Position numbers and translations under genes: made by a program. From NCBI GenBank assembly GCA_032209605.1, contig JASFXZ010000001.1, positions 5,518,001 to 5,582,000 of the forward strand: a stretch of DNA of 64,000 nt, given 5' to 3'. A model generated the notes under the pieces. It was given only the letters and a program-made list of their open reading frames with translations, was not told the DNA's origin and did not search any database. Source of the stretch: Mactromeris polynyma (taxonomy: Eukaryota > Mollusca > Bivalvia > Venerida > Mactridae). Shown here piece by piece: positions 1 to 11,330 of the stretch. Positions within the stretch are counted from its first letter, which is position 1. Each line of letters opens with the position of its first letter.

Positions 1-866
1 ACCATTCTGAGAACTCGTGTTCTATAATGCAAGAGATACATGAAGGTAGATCATAAACAAACCATTCTGAGAGCTCGTGTTCTATAATGCAAGAGATACA
101 TGAAGGTAGATCATAAACAAACCATTCTGAGAGCTCGTGTTCTATAATGCAAGAGATACATGAAGGTAGATCATAAACAAACCATTCTGAGACCTCGTGT
201 TCTATAATGCAAGAGATACATGAAGGTAGATCATAAACACACCAATCTGAGAGCTCGTGTTCTATAATGCTAGAGATACAGGCAGGTAGATCATAAACAA
301 ACCATTCTGAGTGCTCGTGTTCTATAATGCAAGAGATACAGGCAGGTAGATCATAAACACACCATTCTGAGAGCTCGTGTTCTATAATGCAAGAGATACA
401 TGAAGGTAGATCATAAACAAACCATTCTGAGAACTCGTGTTCTATAATGCAAGAGATACAGGCATGTAGATCATAAACACACCATTCTGAGAGCTCGTGT
501 TATATAATGCAAGAGATACAGGCAGGTAGATCATAAACAAACCATTCTGAGAGCTCGTGTTCTATAATGCAAGAGATACAGGCATGTAGATCATAAACAA
601 ACCATTCTGAGAGCTTGTGTTCTATAATGCAAGAGATACAGGCAGGTAGATCATAAACAAACCATTCTGAGAGCTCGTGTATTATAATGCAAGAGATACA
701 GGCAGGTAGATCATAAACACACCATTCTGAGAGCTCGTGTTCTATAATGCAAGAGATACAGGCAGGTAGATCATAAACACACCATTCTGAGAGCTCGTGT
801 TCTATAATGCAAGAGATACAGGCAGGTAGATCATAAACAAACCATTCTGAGAGCTTGTGTTTTATC
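1..866. repeat. 60-bp satellite array, open at the left edge
   Basis: About 14.4 head-to-tail copies of a 60-bp unit containing ACCATTCTGAGAGCTCGTGT and GATCATAAACA. Copies differ at a few sites, mainly TGAAGG versus GGCAGG in the middle and a final A or C. The last copy decays at about 866. The array starts at base 1, so its full length is unknown. Sixty is a multiple of three, so the minus strand stays open for over 120 codons, but nothing suggests coding. Confidence 0.95.
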
Positions 867-870
867 ATGC

Positions 871-2167
871 TAAATTAATGCAATTGTAAAGGAATTACAT
901 AGTTGCATAAGTATGAGATCTGACTATGGATTCTGAAATATTTGTGAAACACAAGGTAGAATCGAGAGGCATGGTTAACCATTGCATAGACACCAACTTA
1001 GTAGTAGTTCAATGTATCCACATTCTCACAAAAAAATCATTTTCGTTAAGTCATAAATATTTTTTTCAAAAATTATCCTTTGTTTATGGCCTTGGTGTCA
1101 AAAACTAACAAAATGTAAAATAAATAATTTTATTACACATTTACGTATTGTTGTTAACCGGACACGGTATATGCGGTCCCTGTGTTAGCGGGCGAGATTT
1201 GACGAAATAACACGCTCGAGTTCCGTACGACTGGTACTCGTATTTATCCTCAACCGTCAACCGGATTGTCTCGGATTCTTCCCTCAAATCGCACTACTTT
1301 ACAAATGTCAACTGGTTGTGAAACAAACGTCATATAAATGCGAAACATCGTTGTGGCATTGTATTCTTTCATTGTGTTCGTGGTACCTAAATATATAAAA
1401 GGTATACAGAAGTCATTGTTTTTGTAAATTTAGTGCATTTGTATGTTTAGAACTCGTAATATTTTCTGAAAATGTGAAATGATCCGCCTACTTTCGTTTT
1501 CGATTGACGCATTATTTCACTCTTAAGGGAATGGTATTAGGGTCCCTTGACAGGGGAAATAACGTCACCGGGAGTAAAATGATTTACACTATGGAGTTTT
1601 ATTTCTGTTCCAAAACTTATCCAAACATGTATGATGAAACGAGGACGTGTTACTTGTTCGTGTCCTCGTTACATCTTCCATTCCATATCAGGTTATTTTT
1701 GTGTTTTTTTTTTATCTTGCATTCAGTGAAACTAATATATTTTATGATAAGATGTAACTACCAATGTTGTACGGAGGCATTTAAAGAACAGTAATACCTT
1801 GGACACCAAGATTTTCAAGGGTATCAGGACAACTCGACCCCTGAACAATTCGACCCCATTCTCTAAATTAACTTAAAACTTGCAAAAATTAATTGTAGGA
1901 TACCACTTGATGTAGCAACCCCAGCTGATTTTTTTTAAATATCACGAATGCAATATTTAACTACAATCAGAAAAATCTCAAATAATTAAAAAGTTATGAA
2001 GATTCGAAGGCGCTCAAATTAGGCGATTTTCTAGAATTTTTTTCGCTATATAATTGCAATAAAAATACTTGCGGTCGCGGGACTGAAGATAATAAAAGAG
2101 TATTTATTATAATGATTTGTTTATGATTTAAGGAGCGATTCTTGTTGCTGTTCTCTTAACAATTGAT
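871..2167. other. Spacer upstream of the NADAR gene
   Basis: No convincing coding exon. A TATA-like stretch (ATATATAAAAGG) lies near 1390-1401 and could belong to a promoter, but no first exon can be fixed. Near 1828-1856 the phrase ACTCGACCCCTGAACAATTCGACC contains a short direct repeat. The open frame at 1504-1794 has no recognisable content. Confidence 0.4.
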
Positions 2168-2708
2168 ATGGACAAAGCCAGATTCCAACGTGACTTTAAT
2201 AACCCCAATACTGATCTTAAACATGATGATGATCCTGTAGCAGATGGAAGTGAAGATATGGGTTGTTTTAAATCAAAAAGTGAGAAGTATGTTGTTGATG
2301 ATAATATTCCGATGGAAGATATCAATGCTGATGATGTTGAAGGTGAGAGGACCGAGGACAAGAGGACTGATTCAGAGGCTCACTGCAGCACGTGGTTACC
2401 GAAATCACCAGATGGTTCTGATGGTGCAAAGAAAATAGAAGAATCCTCAGAAGTCGTACATTCGTCACCTGACAAACAAACGTCTACGGGAGACACAAAC
2501 CATGCGTTGCAATCACTGAGGAATGTGAAGACAAATGATGATGATGATGAAGAAGATGATGAGGACATTTTGTATAATCAAGCGTACGAAGATTATGAAT
2601 ACTTTTGGCAAGGCAGTAGTATTTATAGTCAATGGCATAAGACTGATTTCCATGTGGATGGCATCAAGTTCTGTTGTGCTGAGCAATACATGATGTATGG
2701 AAAAGCAA
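2168..2708 (+). CDS. NADAR gene exon 1
   Basis: Encodes the acidic N-terminal tail and the start of the NADAR domain, up to MMYGKA plus one base. The donor is GTATGT at 2709. The family sequence continues K-L-F-G-D, which exon 2 supplies exactly. Confidence 0.85.
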
Positions 2709-5700
2709 GTATGTTTTTTTTGGAATTTCTATATATTTTTGGGGAAGCAAAGGAAAAGTGACTAAGCTCACTTTAAGTAAATAATACGGTACTTGATGAT
2801 ACATTTTTTAGGGCACTCATTAAACCATTTTATTTGACCGTTTAAGGGCTTCATATCCCTACTGGAATAGTATGTTTTGTCCTATATCCTTTTGTATGCA
2901 ATTTTTTGGATCAATACCGAGATGTAAGACTAAATGAGTGTCGTTCAATTGGATAAAATTTCGATTAAAATCCACAATATTTACCGAGCGCAAGCTAAGG
3001 ATTGTGGGTAAATTATTTCTTGTTATTTCTTGTTATCGTTTCAATAATATCAGCCTGTTTAGAAGCCATGGTTTATATGTCCATATATGTACATCTTTTA
3101 GAAAATAATGTATACTGAAAATTGATAGTATGAGTTTTCTTTAAAATTCTCTTTTCATCTTTTATAAATGCAAATATGCCCCTATTTGCAGGAATGCTGT
3201 GTCATTACCCAAAAAGTGCTTGATTTTATACCCCTGAAGAATGGCGTAGGGGCATCAAGTGTTACCCCTAGTTGTCGGTCCGTGCACTTTTTTTTTCCTT
3301 ATCGTTAACTCTTGAAAGGATGGATGGATTTAATTTATATTAGGCACATACGCATAAGATTATATAAGAAATCAACCAAGTTTTGAAGGAGTTATGGCCC
3401 CTTCAAAATTGGTTTCTGGTCAATAACCCTAAAGAAGTCCATAGCGTGGTGTCAAGTTAATGTTGATTTTATGCTCAGTCTGCCTACACAAAAATAAATT
3501 ATGGACTGTGTCGCCTGCAGTGTTCTGCCAAAGACCCGGCCTAGTAGCAAAAAGTAAAGAAATGACTCATTTTGGAGTAGGTGAGCCCATACAAAATTGA
3601 CCTGTCTAAATTTTAACAGATTACGTTGGCCACAATCTCCACGAAAATCGGTTGTAAACTGTTCTCCAAAGCCAGTGGACATTTTCTTGCGCATAAAAAT
3701 CTTTAACAACATACACCATCTGAGTACCTTTGTCATTTTAGAATTGTTTGGTGATGATGAAACAGCAAACTTAATTCTGAAGAGCAGCAATCCAAAGAAG
3801 ATTAAACAACTTGGTCGAGAAGTACGTGGATTTGTTGACGAAATTTGGAAGTACAATTGTTTAGACATTGTAAAAAGCGGGAATATAGCAAAAGTAAGGA
3901 TTTATATCTGTTTTCCAATGTATTGTAGAAATATTTCGTACTTGAAAAGTCTTTTAGGTTGTTTTGGTTCTTTACATTGTTTTCACAAACAATTTGAATG
4001 AAATGGTAATTTGTCCTTGTGTTACCCATACGAAATGGTGAAAAATAGGGCTGTCACGATATACCAGTAAATTGGGAAATTGCAATATTCATATTTAATA
4101 AGATCTACTTGTCAAAAACTTGAATGAGACTAATGCTTGTTTCAGTTTAGCTTATGTATGTTTAGTTTTGCAACACACTTAAAGAGTTGAATAAAAGCGG
4201 TCAAGTAAGAACAAAAAATCGTCATGGATTAGATTAGCAAAGCAATATATCGTGGTACATATTGCAATAAGTTGCTCAAGTATTGGAATATATTGTGGTA
4301 CATATTGCAATAAGCGTATCTTTACACGGCTACTAAAATCAGAGTTATGCCCCTTGAATTCAAGAGGACCACAGTGGTCCAATATTGCTCACCAGAGAAA
4401 CATAATTATGTTTGAAATGGATTTCATTTGTGAAGACGTGCATTCTGACCGTGTTTCACAAGGTTTTCTATGATGGTACCTCATGTTTTTGTTCATTTAA
4501 CAATCATATGGGCTAATTTGACAACTTAGTTGCGGAAGGGTTCAGGTTTTGACCCCAGCACACTGTATAAGCAAGTACTTAGCCTATATTTTGCATTATA
4601 AGGGAAGCACTTGCTGGCATGGTTTCTGGTGAATACGCCTGGGTGTGTTGGGTGTCAGGTGCATGTGACTGGGTGTGATGGATGTCGGGTGCATGTGACG
4701 GGGTGTGTTGGATGTCAGGTGCATGTGACTGGGTGTGATGGATGTCAGGTGCATGTGACTGGGTGTGATGGATGTCAGGTGCATGTGACTGGGTGTGATG
4801 GTGTCAGGTGCATGTGACTGGGTGTGATGGATGTCAGGTGAATGTGACTGGGTGTGTTGGGTGTCAGGTGAATGTGACTGGGTGTGATGGATGTCAGGTG
4901 AATGTGACTGGGTGTGTTGGATGTCAGATGAATGTGACTGGGTGTGTTGGGTGTCAGGTGAATGTGACTGGGTGTGTTGGGTGTCAGGTGTATGTGACTG
5001 GGTGTGTTGGATGTCAGGTGAATGTGACTGGGTGTGTTGGGTGTCAGGTGTATGTGACTGGGTGTGTTGGATGTCAGGTGTATGTGACTGGGTGTGTTGG
5101 GTGTCAGGTGTATGTGACTGGGTGTGTTGGGTGTCAGGTGTATGTGACTGGGTGTGTTGGGTGTCGGGTGTATGTGACTGGGTGTGTTGGGTGTCAGGTG
5201 TATGTGACTGGGTGTGTTGGGTGTCAGGTGTATGTGACTGGGTGTGTTGGGTGTCAGGTGAATATGACTGGGTGTGTTGGATGTCAGATGAATATGACTG
5301 GGTGTGTTGGGTGTCAGATGAATGTGACTGGGTGTGATGGTGTCAGGTGTATGTGACTGGGTGTGTTGGGTGTCAGGTGAATATGACTGGGTGTGTTGGG
5401 TGTCAGGTGAATATGACTGGGTGTGTTGGGTGTCAGGTGAATATGACTGGGTGTGTTGGGTGTCAGGTGCATGTGACTGGGTGTGTTGGGTGTCAGGTGA
5501 ATATGACTGGGTGTGTTGGGTGTCAGGTGCATGTGACTGGGTGTGTTGGGTGTCAGGTGTATGTGACTGGGTGTGTTGGGTGTCAGGTGTATGTGACTGG
5601 GTGTGTTGGGTGTCAGGTGAATATGACTGGGTGTGTTGGGTGTCAGGTGTATGTGACTGGGTGTGTTGGGTGTCAGGTGCATGTGACTGGGTGTGTTGGG

Positions 5701-8700
5701 TGTCAGGTGAATATGACTGGGTGTGTTGTGTGTCAGGTGTATGTGACTGGGTGTGTTGGGTGTCAGGTGTATGTGACTGGGTGTGTTGGGTGTCAGGTGA
5801 ATATGACTGGGTGTGTTGGATGTCAGATGAATGTGAATGGTTGTGCTGGGTGTCAGATGAATGTGAATGGGTATGTTGGGTGTCAGGTGCATGTAACAGG
5901 GTGTGTATGGTGTCAGGCATATGTGACTGGTTGTGCTGGGTGTCAGATGAATGTGAATGGGTGTGCTGGGTGTCAGATGAATGTGAATGGGTGTGTTGTG
6001 TGTCATGTGAATGGGTGTGTTGTGTGTCATGTGATTGGGTGTGTTGTGTGTCAGGTGAATGGGTGTGTTGGATGACAGGTGAATGTGAATGGGTGTGTTG
6101 TGTGTCATGTGAATGGGTGTGCTAAGTGTCAGATGAATGTGAATGGGTGTGTTGTGTGTCATGTGAATGGGTGTGTTGTGTGTCATGTGATTGGGTGTGT
6201 TGTGTGTCAGGTGAATGGGTGTGTTGGATGTCAGGTGAATGTGAATTGGTGTGCTGGGTGTCAGGTGAATGGGTGTGTTGGGTGTCATGTGATTGGGTGT
6301 GTTGTGTGTCAGGTGAATGGGTGTGTTGGATGTCAGGTGAATGTGACTGGGTGTGTTGGGTGTCATGTGAATGGGTGTGTTTGGTGTCATGTGATTGGGT
6401 GTGTTGGGTGTAATGTGAATGGGTATGTTGGGTGTCAGGTGAATGGGTGTGTTGGGTGTCATGTGATTGGGTGTGTTGTGTGTCAGGTGAATGGGTGTGT
6501 TGGATGTCAGGTGAATGTGACTGGGTGTGTTGGGTGTCATGTGAATGGGTGTGTTTGGTGTCATGTGAATGGGTGTGTTGGGTGTAATGTGAATGGGTAT
6601 GTTGGGTGTCAGGTGAATGTGACTGGGTGTGTTGTGTGTCAGGTGTATGTGACTGGGTGTGTTGGGTGTCAGATAATTGATAAAATTGTTTGTGGGACAT
6701 AAAACCAAATTATGAATACTTAAAAATTAAATTTGCTTATTTTCCAGTTTTCCAAGAACCCCAAACTACGAAATCAGATGTTCAAAACCTATCCTAAGGT
6801 CCTCGTTGAAGCAAGTCCATACGACAGAATTTGGGGAATAGGTCTACAGGAGACTGATCCATGGGCATGGCAAGAGTCTAAATGGCAGGGTACCAACCTA
6901 CTTGGATATATCCTAACAGAAGTACGAAATGACTTGATGATTCAACAGGATAAATTGAGAGAAGATTATAGGATGGTATGCCCTTTGATGTTATCATATA
7001 TTTACGTAGGGCATAAATCCCCCAGTACTTTTACTGACATTTCCATGGCTGTAAATTACTGTTTGGTTACTATTTCTATGTATGTATTTAAAATGTATGT
7101 TAATATTCCTTTTCCCCATGCAGTTCTTTTACTTGATATAATATTCATGTTCTGTCTCAGTTTCGGCCTATTCTCACTGTCTTTCTTGTCTCAGTGTCGG
7201 CCTATTCTCACTGTCTTTCTTGACTCAGTGTCGGCCTATTCTCACTGTCTTTCTTGACTCGTTTCGTGATGTATTCCATCCTTTTAACTGTTTCCCCTTG
7301 TTGTTCCCCTACATTTTCCTTAATTATTTTCATGGTCGATCAGACCCTGCCTTGCACCTCTATTCCCATGCATGTTTATCGTTGCATCTCCTTAGTGTCC
7401 TAATGTTTTGTTGGCTGTTGTTTTCCCAAGGATCTGTGTGGTGAGGCAATGTCTTGTAAATGTGGCATTCCCTGTAACAAATTAATCTCTCTTTCACAAA
7501 TATTAATTTTTAGTTTCTCAGGCACTTGTCAGGCACATAGACATACATCGGACAGTATAACATGACACATGGAAACAATCAACATAAACCTGAAACATTA
7601 GACATCAAAGTACAATACAATTATGTTGTCAGTGAAAGAGAATTTCTTTTATTTCTGGTCACTTGAGCAGTAAGTGCTTGTGGTGAGCGTTTATGCTCGT
7701 TGGATGTCCTTCAACTGTCGTCCGCCCACAATTTGTTTGTGGATACTTTAGGTCACAATTTTGGCGCAATCCTAATGAAACTTACTCAGAATGTTTGCAT
7801 CAACAAAATCATGGCCATATTAGATACTGGGTCATTTGGATCAAAAAGTAGGTCATGAGGTCAAATCATTGAAAATCATCATGGACTCTCTAGAGGTCAC
7901 TTTCTTCTACCTGAGCAACATTAACCCTCATTCAATATGTTTGACATAATAAAATGTATATCATGATCAATAGCATCTCAGGTCGGGTCAAAATCTAGGT
8001 CACAGGGTCAAATCATAAAAAATCCTTACTGTATATGTTATATTATAAGATACATGTATATTCATATACTTAAATAATACGACCAAATCCAGTTATTGTT
8101 TGACAAGGCATTAAGATTCCAAATCTTTTGGGTTGGTTCTTTCCAATGTTTCATGCAGTTTGAAATCAAATGCTTTTATTCTTTTTTAGAATTTTGTTGA
8201 GAAAGAGAAAGAAAAACTTCTAAAAGCGTATGAGTACATGAAAGAAATTCTACTCGGCTCTACATCACCTGATGATAATTCAAAGAAAAAGCAGAATTCA
8301 AGAAAAAACAATGGTAAAAATGAAAACACCTCACGTAAGTCAAAACAAAACAATCCTGAACATGGCATAAAAGATAATAACACTTTCAAAAATAATCATT
8401 CACCAAATGTGAATAATCAAGTGTCATCTAAACCTATTGAGCAAGATGTCAAGGTTGATGTGAAAACAGCTGAAAAAGAAGCATCTAATAGTAACTCCAA
8501 TGAAGAGCGAAATACCGAAGAACACCTCAGTAAAGGTGATGAAAGAGAAAAGGAAATGGGTTGGAAAGATGTGTCCCATGGAGCCGATAAGTTGAAGCAA
8601 AGTCACAAGCACGGCAACTCCAAACAAATGGACAAAGAACCCACACAATCAGAAAAAGGCAAAAGTAGGAAAAGGAATAAAAAAAGAAATGGTGAAAATT

Positions 8701-8969
8701 CTTCTAAGAATGATCCTGAAGCAAGCAGCATTAGCTCTCATGAAGCGGGAGCTGAAACGAGAGATGAAATGAATGAAAGTAAGGACTTTGAACCTCATAT
8801 TCCGAAAAGCAAAGTTGATGAAAGAAAGAGAAAACAACCGGAGAAGCAAAACCAGGACAGTGTATCAAGTACTGACGGGGATGTTCGCAGTGGTTCATTT
8901 TCAAATCAAGATTTTGGGTCTGAGAAGAAGTCAAGGCGACAAAGAAAGAATGCAAATAGAAAGAAGTAA
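2168..8969 (+). CDS. NADAR-domain protein (COG3236/YbiA-like), 4 exons, 566 aa
   Basis: Exons 2168-2708, 3742-3893, 6748-6975 and 8190-8969 join with phases 1, 0 and 0 into 566 codons plus TAA. Residues 1-135 are acidic and low in complexity (DDDDEEDDED at 124-133). Residues about 145-305 are a NADAR domain: FWQGSSIYSQW, then AEQYMMYGKAKLFGD (Glu172, Lys181 across the first junction), KKIKQLGREV and VEASPYDRIWGIGL (Asp257, Trp260). The C-terminal 250 residues are a Lys/Ser/Asn-rich, probably disordered tail ending in RRQRKNANRKK, which could be a nuclear signal. Known of the family: NADAR proteins cleave N-glycosidic bonds; some act on riboflavin intermediates and others remove ADP-ribose from guanine. 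The substrate here cannot be read from the sequence. The first ATG of the open frame is taken as the start, with no upstream exon identified. Confidence 0.88.
3215..3440 (-). mobile_element. Dispersed repeat fragment with 'ATAACTCC' core (intron 1)
   Basis: Read on the minus strand it shares a 'CCATAACTCCTTCAAAAC' type core and a 'CATCCATCCTTTCAAGA' stretch with the copy at 16217-16530, and more weakly with 56785-56950. Class unknown. It lies in intron 1 of the NADAR gene. Confidence 0.5.
3742..3893 (+). CDS. NADAR gene exon 2
   Basis: Acceptor TTTTAG ends at 3741 and donor GTAAGG starts at 3894. Encodes (K)LFGDDETANLILKSS...KKIKQLGREV...GNIAK, the central NADAR helices. The 152-nt length restores phase 0. 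Confidence 0.88.
4610..6685. repeat. 2.1-kb minisatellite in NADAR intron 2
   Basis: About 70-75 units. From about 4640 to 5990 the unit is 30 bp (GGGTGTGTTGGGTGTCAGGT + GAATGTGACT). From about 5990 to 6620 many units are shorter (around 24 bp, GGGTGTGTTGTGTGTCATGT + GAAT), mixed with 30-bp units; the last 60 bp return to the 30-bp form. Two units at about 4795 and 5335 lack three bases. All frames on both strands are largely stop-free, which explains the long open frames here. The strand shown is G/T-rich with two GGG runs per unit. Confidence 0.95.
6748..6975 (+). CDS. NADAR gene exon 3
   Basis: Acceptor TTTTCCAG ends at 6747 and donor GTATGC starts at 6976. Encodes FSKNPKLRNQM...VEASPYDRIWGIGL...LGYILTEVR, the catalytic signature and the end of the domain. 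Length is 76 codons, phase 0 at both ends. Confidence 0.9.
7132..7495 (-). mobile_element. Dispersed element, TGCTACAGGGAACGCCAC family
   Basis: The reverse complement starts AAAGAGAGATTAA.TTG.TACAGGGAATGCCACA and ends near CGAAACTGAGACAGAACATGAA. Similar copies: 13540-13920 (+), 32072-32345 (+) and a fragment at 51748-51835 (+). A 36-37-bp segment (CTCAGTGTCGGCCTATTCTC) is tandemly repeated three times at about 7155-7260. No coding capacity; class unknown. It lies in intron 3 of the NADAR gene. Confidence 0.7.
7645..8035 (-). mobile_element. Bivalve-type dispersed repeat with AGGTCA-like repeats
   Basis: Contains TCGTCCGCCC, GTGGATACTTTAGGTCACA, AATCCTAATGAAACTTACTC and repeated TAGGTCA.AGGGTCAAATCA phrases. 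It is the opposite orientation of the element at 46283-46850. I recognise this phrase order as an abundant bivalve repeat. It lies in intron 3, ending about 150 bases before exon 4. Confidence 0.6.
8190..8969 (+). CDS. NADAR gene exon 4 (C-terminal tail)
   Basis: Acceptor CTTTTTTAG ends at 8189. Starts NFVEKEKEKLLKAYEYMKE, a helix, followed by about 235 residues rich in Lys, Asn, Ser and Glu, ending at TAA 8967-8969. Frame agrees with exon 3. Confidence 0.85.
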   Translation, partial: NFVEKEKEKLLKAYEYMKEILLGSTSPDDNSKKKQNSRKNNGKNENTSRKSKQNNPEHGIKDNNTFKNNHSPNVNNQVSSKPIEQDVKVDVKTAEKEASNSNSNEERNTEEHLSKGDEREKEMGWKDVSHGADKLKQSHKHGNSKQMDKEPTQSEKGKSRKRNKKRNGENSSKNDPEASSISSHEAGAETRDEMNESKDFEPHIPKSKVDERKRKQPEKQNQDSVSSTDGDVRSGSFSNQDFGSEKKSRRQRKNANRKK

Positions 8970-9026
8970 AATATAATTCATAGAGTTTTAGGCGGAACAA
9001 TTTTTGTTGCAAAAATAGGCTGCAAC

Positions 9027-9032
9027 AATAAA
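9027..9032 (+). terminator. Poly(A) signal AATAAA of the NADAR gene
   Basis: Canonical AATAAA 58 bases after the stop codon, the first one downstream of the gene. Confidence 0.6.
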
Positions 9033-9959
9033 GTTAAAATGTAGGACAAATCAAAGGATGAAAGATAAACAAGTCGTCTGCTTCCTTACTTGTACACAGA
9101 TAAACAAGTTTTGCTTTCACACCTAGAAATGTTTTTATATAAAGATGTTGCACATCAGTTCAATTTCATGTTTGTAATACATGTATTTATAAATAGATAC
9201 ATTTGATCAGGTGCGATCAGGCGTCTGATTGTGTAAGGCACTGTGATTAGTGATTACTATATTTTCCTTACATATTTTAACAAACTTATTTTTGTATTAA
9301 ACTAATTGTGTAAAACAATGAAAATGTAGACTTATAAATTATTGAAGCGTTTATGTACATGTACATGTATTTGGGACCAAGGATATTATTCAGCCTCTGT
9401 TCCTAAGCATACCATATATATTATATTTATACCAATATGCCATGTATATTATGCATGTGTCGTACAAGCCAATTTGAATCAATTCATACAATCAAATGAA
9501 ATCAATATCAATGTTTATTGTGAATACTTACAAGCTTTTTGAATAAGCACTCATTTGGGCAAGTGTGGCTAAACCAGTTGCAAAGTAGATAAGCAAACAA
9601 ATGTTATTTAAGAAATGTGTTAGTAAAGAGTATACAAGCTTTGCAAGTTTCTTTTATATTCTTTACTTATTACTTTCAGAATTGTTATTAACTTTACACT
9701 TTAAATGAAACATCAGCATGAAACATAAGCATGCACATATTCAAGTTTGTAAACAATGGAAATTTCTTTCAAATTGTCTTTCATATACTGCATGGTACTG
9801 CATGGTACTGCCAACTAAAGAAGCATTTTTTTCTTAAAATCCTAGCAAGTAACTGAGAAGACATATATTTTTTGTGAAAAAAAACAACCTTCTAGTTTTT
9901 AATATTTTAAAATTCCCAAGACACATTGTACTTTCTTCTTTACCAAAACTTAGTAACTA

Positions 9960-10139
9960 GGGTAAAACCTCACTTAAAGACCACGTCAATAATAAGACCA
10001 CATCAAAATTAAGAACATAATTTTCGAGTCCATTGTCCCTATTTTGTTCCTTATTCAACCTCGATATTAAGACCACTTTGATAATAAGACCAGTTATCAA
10101 GAGTCCCAAGGGTGGTCGTATTATTGAGGTTTTACTGTA
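9960..10139 (+). mobile_element. MITE with GTAAAACCTCA terminal inverted repeats
   Basis: Begins GGTAAAACCTCACTTAAAGA and ends TTATTGAGGTTTTACTGTAT, so the ends are inverted copies (consensus CAGTAAAACCTCA). The inside repeats AATATTAAGACCAC-like phrases. Further copies: 16874-17058, 36838-37048 and 63602-63745. The CAGT...ACTG termini resemble pogo/Tigger-type DNA transposons. No transposase. Confidence 0.75.
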
Positions 10140-10469
10140 TTTGTTATCATAGAAGCTACTATTATGTCATGTAGTTATATGAACATTGCATTTTCCACAC
10201 TATTGATAATAATAAAAAGTTTTAATTTCACAAGAAAAATATATAATAATATATAATTTTACCAAAAAATACATTTTGACAATGTGAACTATGAAATACA
10301 ACGTGTTTCCATGGCAATCTTATACAGAGTGTATTATATCGGTGAACAATTGAATTACATCAAATCTAAATATCAACATACATACAATATTCGCATACAT
10401 TCTCAAATAAAAAAGTTGCGGTTAAATCAAATAGCTTCCTACATCATATAATGATGTCAGAGTTGAATG

Positions 10470-10798
10470 ACCATTTGCGTAGATTTGCAAAATTTACCTC
10501 CCTTGTTCTGAATAGTCTGCCATACTGATAGGCAAATTTGCTCAAAGTTTACAGGGAATATAATGTAAATAATGATAAAATAAAATCGGATATATAAAAA
10601 TAACTCATTGTGCTCATGTGGGCAGATGGCTCAGACAGTTGAAGAAAAAGTGGTTGTCACACGCAACTTCTCTTGGTATTTTCTCAATTATCACACATTT
10701 GGGAAGTACTATGTACAAGTGCTTATCAGTTTTGTCAATGAAAATGGCTGATGATTATGAACAAGAGTGGTAAATATTGTACATGTGGGAACTATCTA
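10470..10798 (-). mobile_element. TIR element, TTTACCTCCCTTGTTC family
   Basis: The left end reads AAAATTTACCTCCCTTGTTC and the right end reads GAACAAGAGTGGTAAATATTGTACATG, an inverted partner. Between them are CAGCCATTTTGATAGG-like phrases near both ends. The interior matches the copy at 37962-38378 in the opposite orientation. Fragments: 47250-47315 and 53608-53672. Confidence 0.7.
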
Positions 10799-11035
10799 TT
10801 GAAATAAAAAATAACATCATTGTATAGTGGACACTCATTGGCTCGAACTCGTTAGAAAAATTACGTAATTATAAGTTCGAGTAAAACGTAGTTCTAGTCA
10901 ATCGAAATAGTTTTCAATGCATTATTTTTAATTTGCAGTATTTACAAATGCATTGACACATTGTATAAACATGCAGAATAATAGCATTTCCGAAATTCGA
11001 AATATATAAAAGATTTACACACTTGCAATAAGATT

Positions 11036-11330
11036 TAACAAATAATATATTGAAAAAAGATGGTCAGCACAATTTGAAGGTTAAGATTTGTTGTGCAACA
11101 AAAAAAATGCCGAGATGTTACGATTCACGGTTGGTCACTCCAGATCCGAAATGAATTTCGGTAAGTTCACCAAAATTCAGTGGATTTCGATAAGGTAACT
11201 TACCCTTTATCGAAATGTGACCCAATGGGCTTCAGGGTTACAAACGTTGTTGGGCTGAAGAAAAGTTGGCTTAGTGGTAAACGTAAAATTTGCACAATAC
11301 TGATATGCAAATATCAAAGCCATGATAAAT
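11036..11330 (+). mobile_element. 310-bp dispersed element, GATGGTCGGCGCAATTTGAAGG family
   Basis: Starts near ATATTGAAAAAAGATGGTCAGC and includes GGTCACTCCAGATCC, TTCGGTAAGTTCACC, TACAAACGTTGTTGG and GATATGCAAATATCAAAGCC. Other copies: 15287-15597 (-), 15936-16216 (+), 35765-36090 (-), 57288-57592 (+), with fragments at 12574-12625 and 52612-52700. No open frame; class unknown. Confidence 0.75.

Noticed and set aside
1..866. CRISPR-like array
   Set aside because: The repeats are directly adjacent with no unique spacers, in a eukaryotic genome; it is a satellite. The same applies to the other arrays.
1504..1794. 96-codon open frame upstream of the NADAR gene
   Set aside because: No recognisable motif and composition like the AT-rich surroundings; no splice sites linking it to the gene.
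4775..6708. Long open frames of 200-460 codons on both strands
   Set aside because: They are translations of the 24/30-bp minisatellite; all frames are open because of the repeat, and the region is an intron of the NADAR gene.
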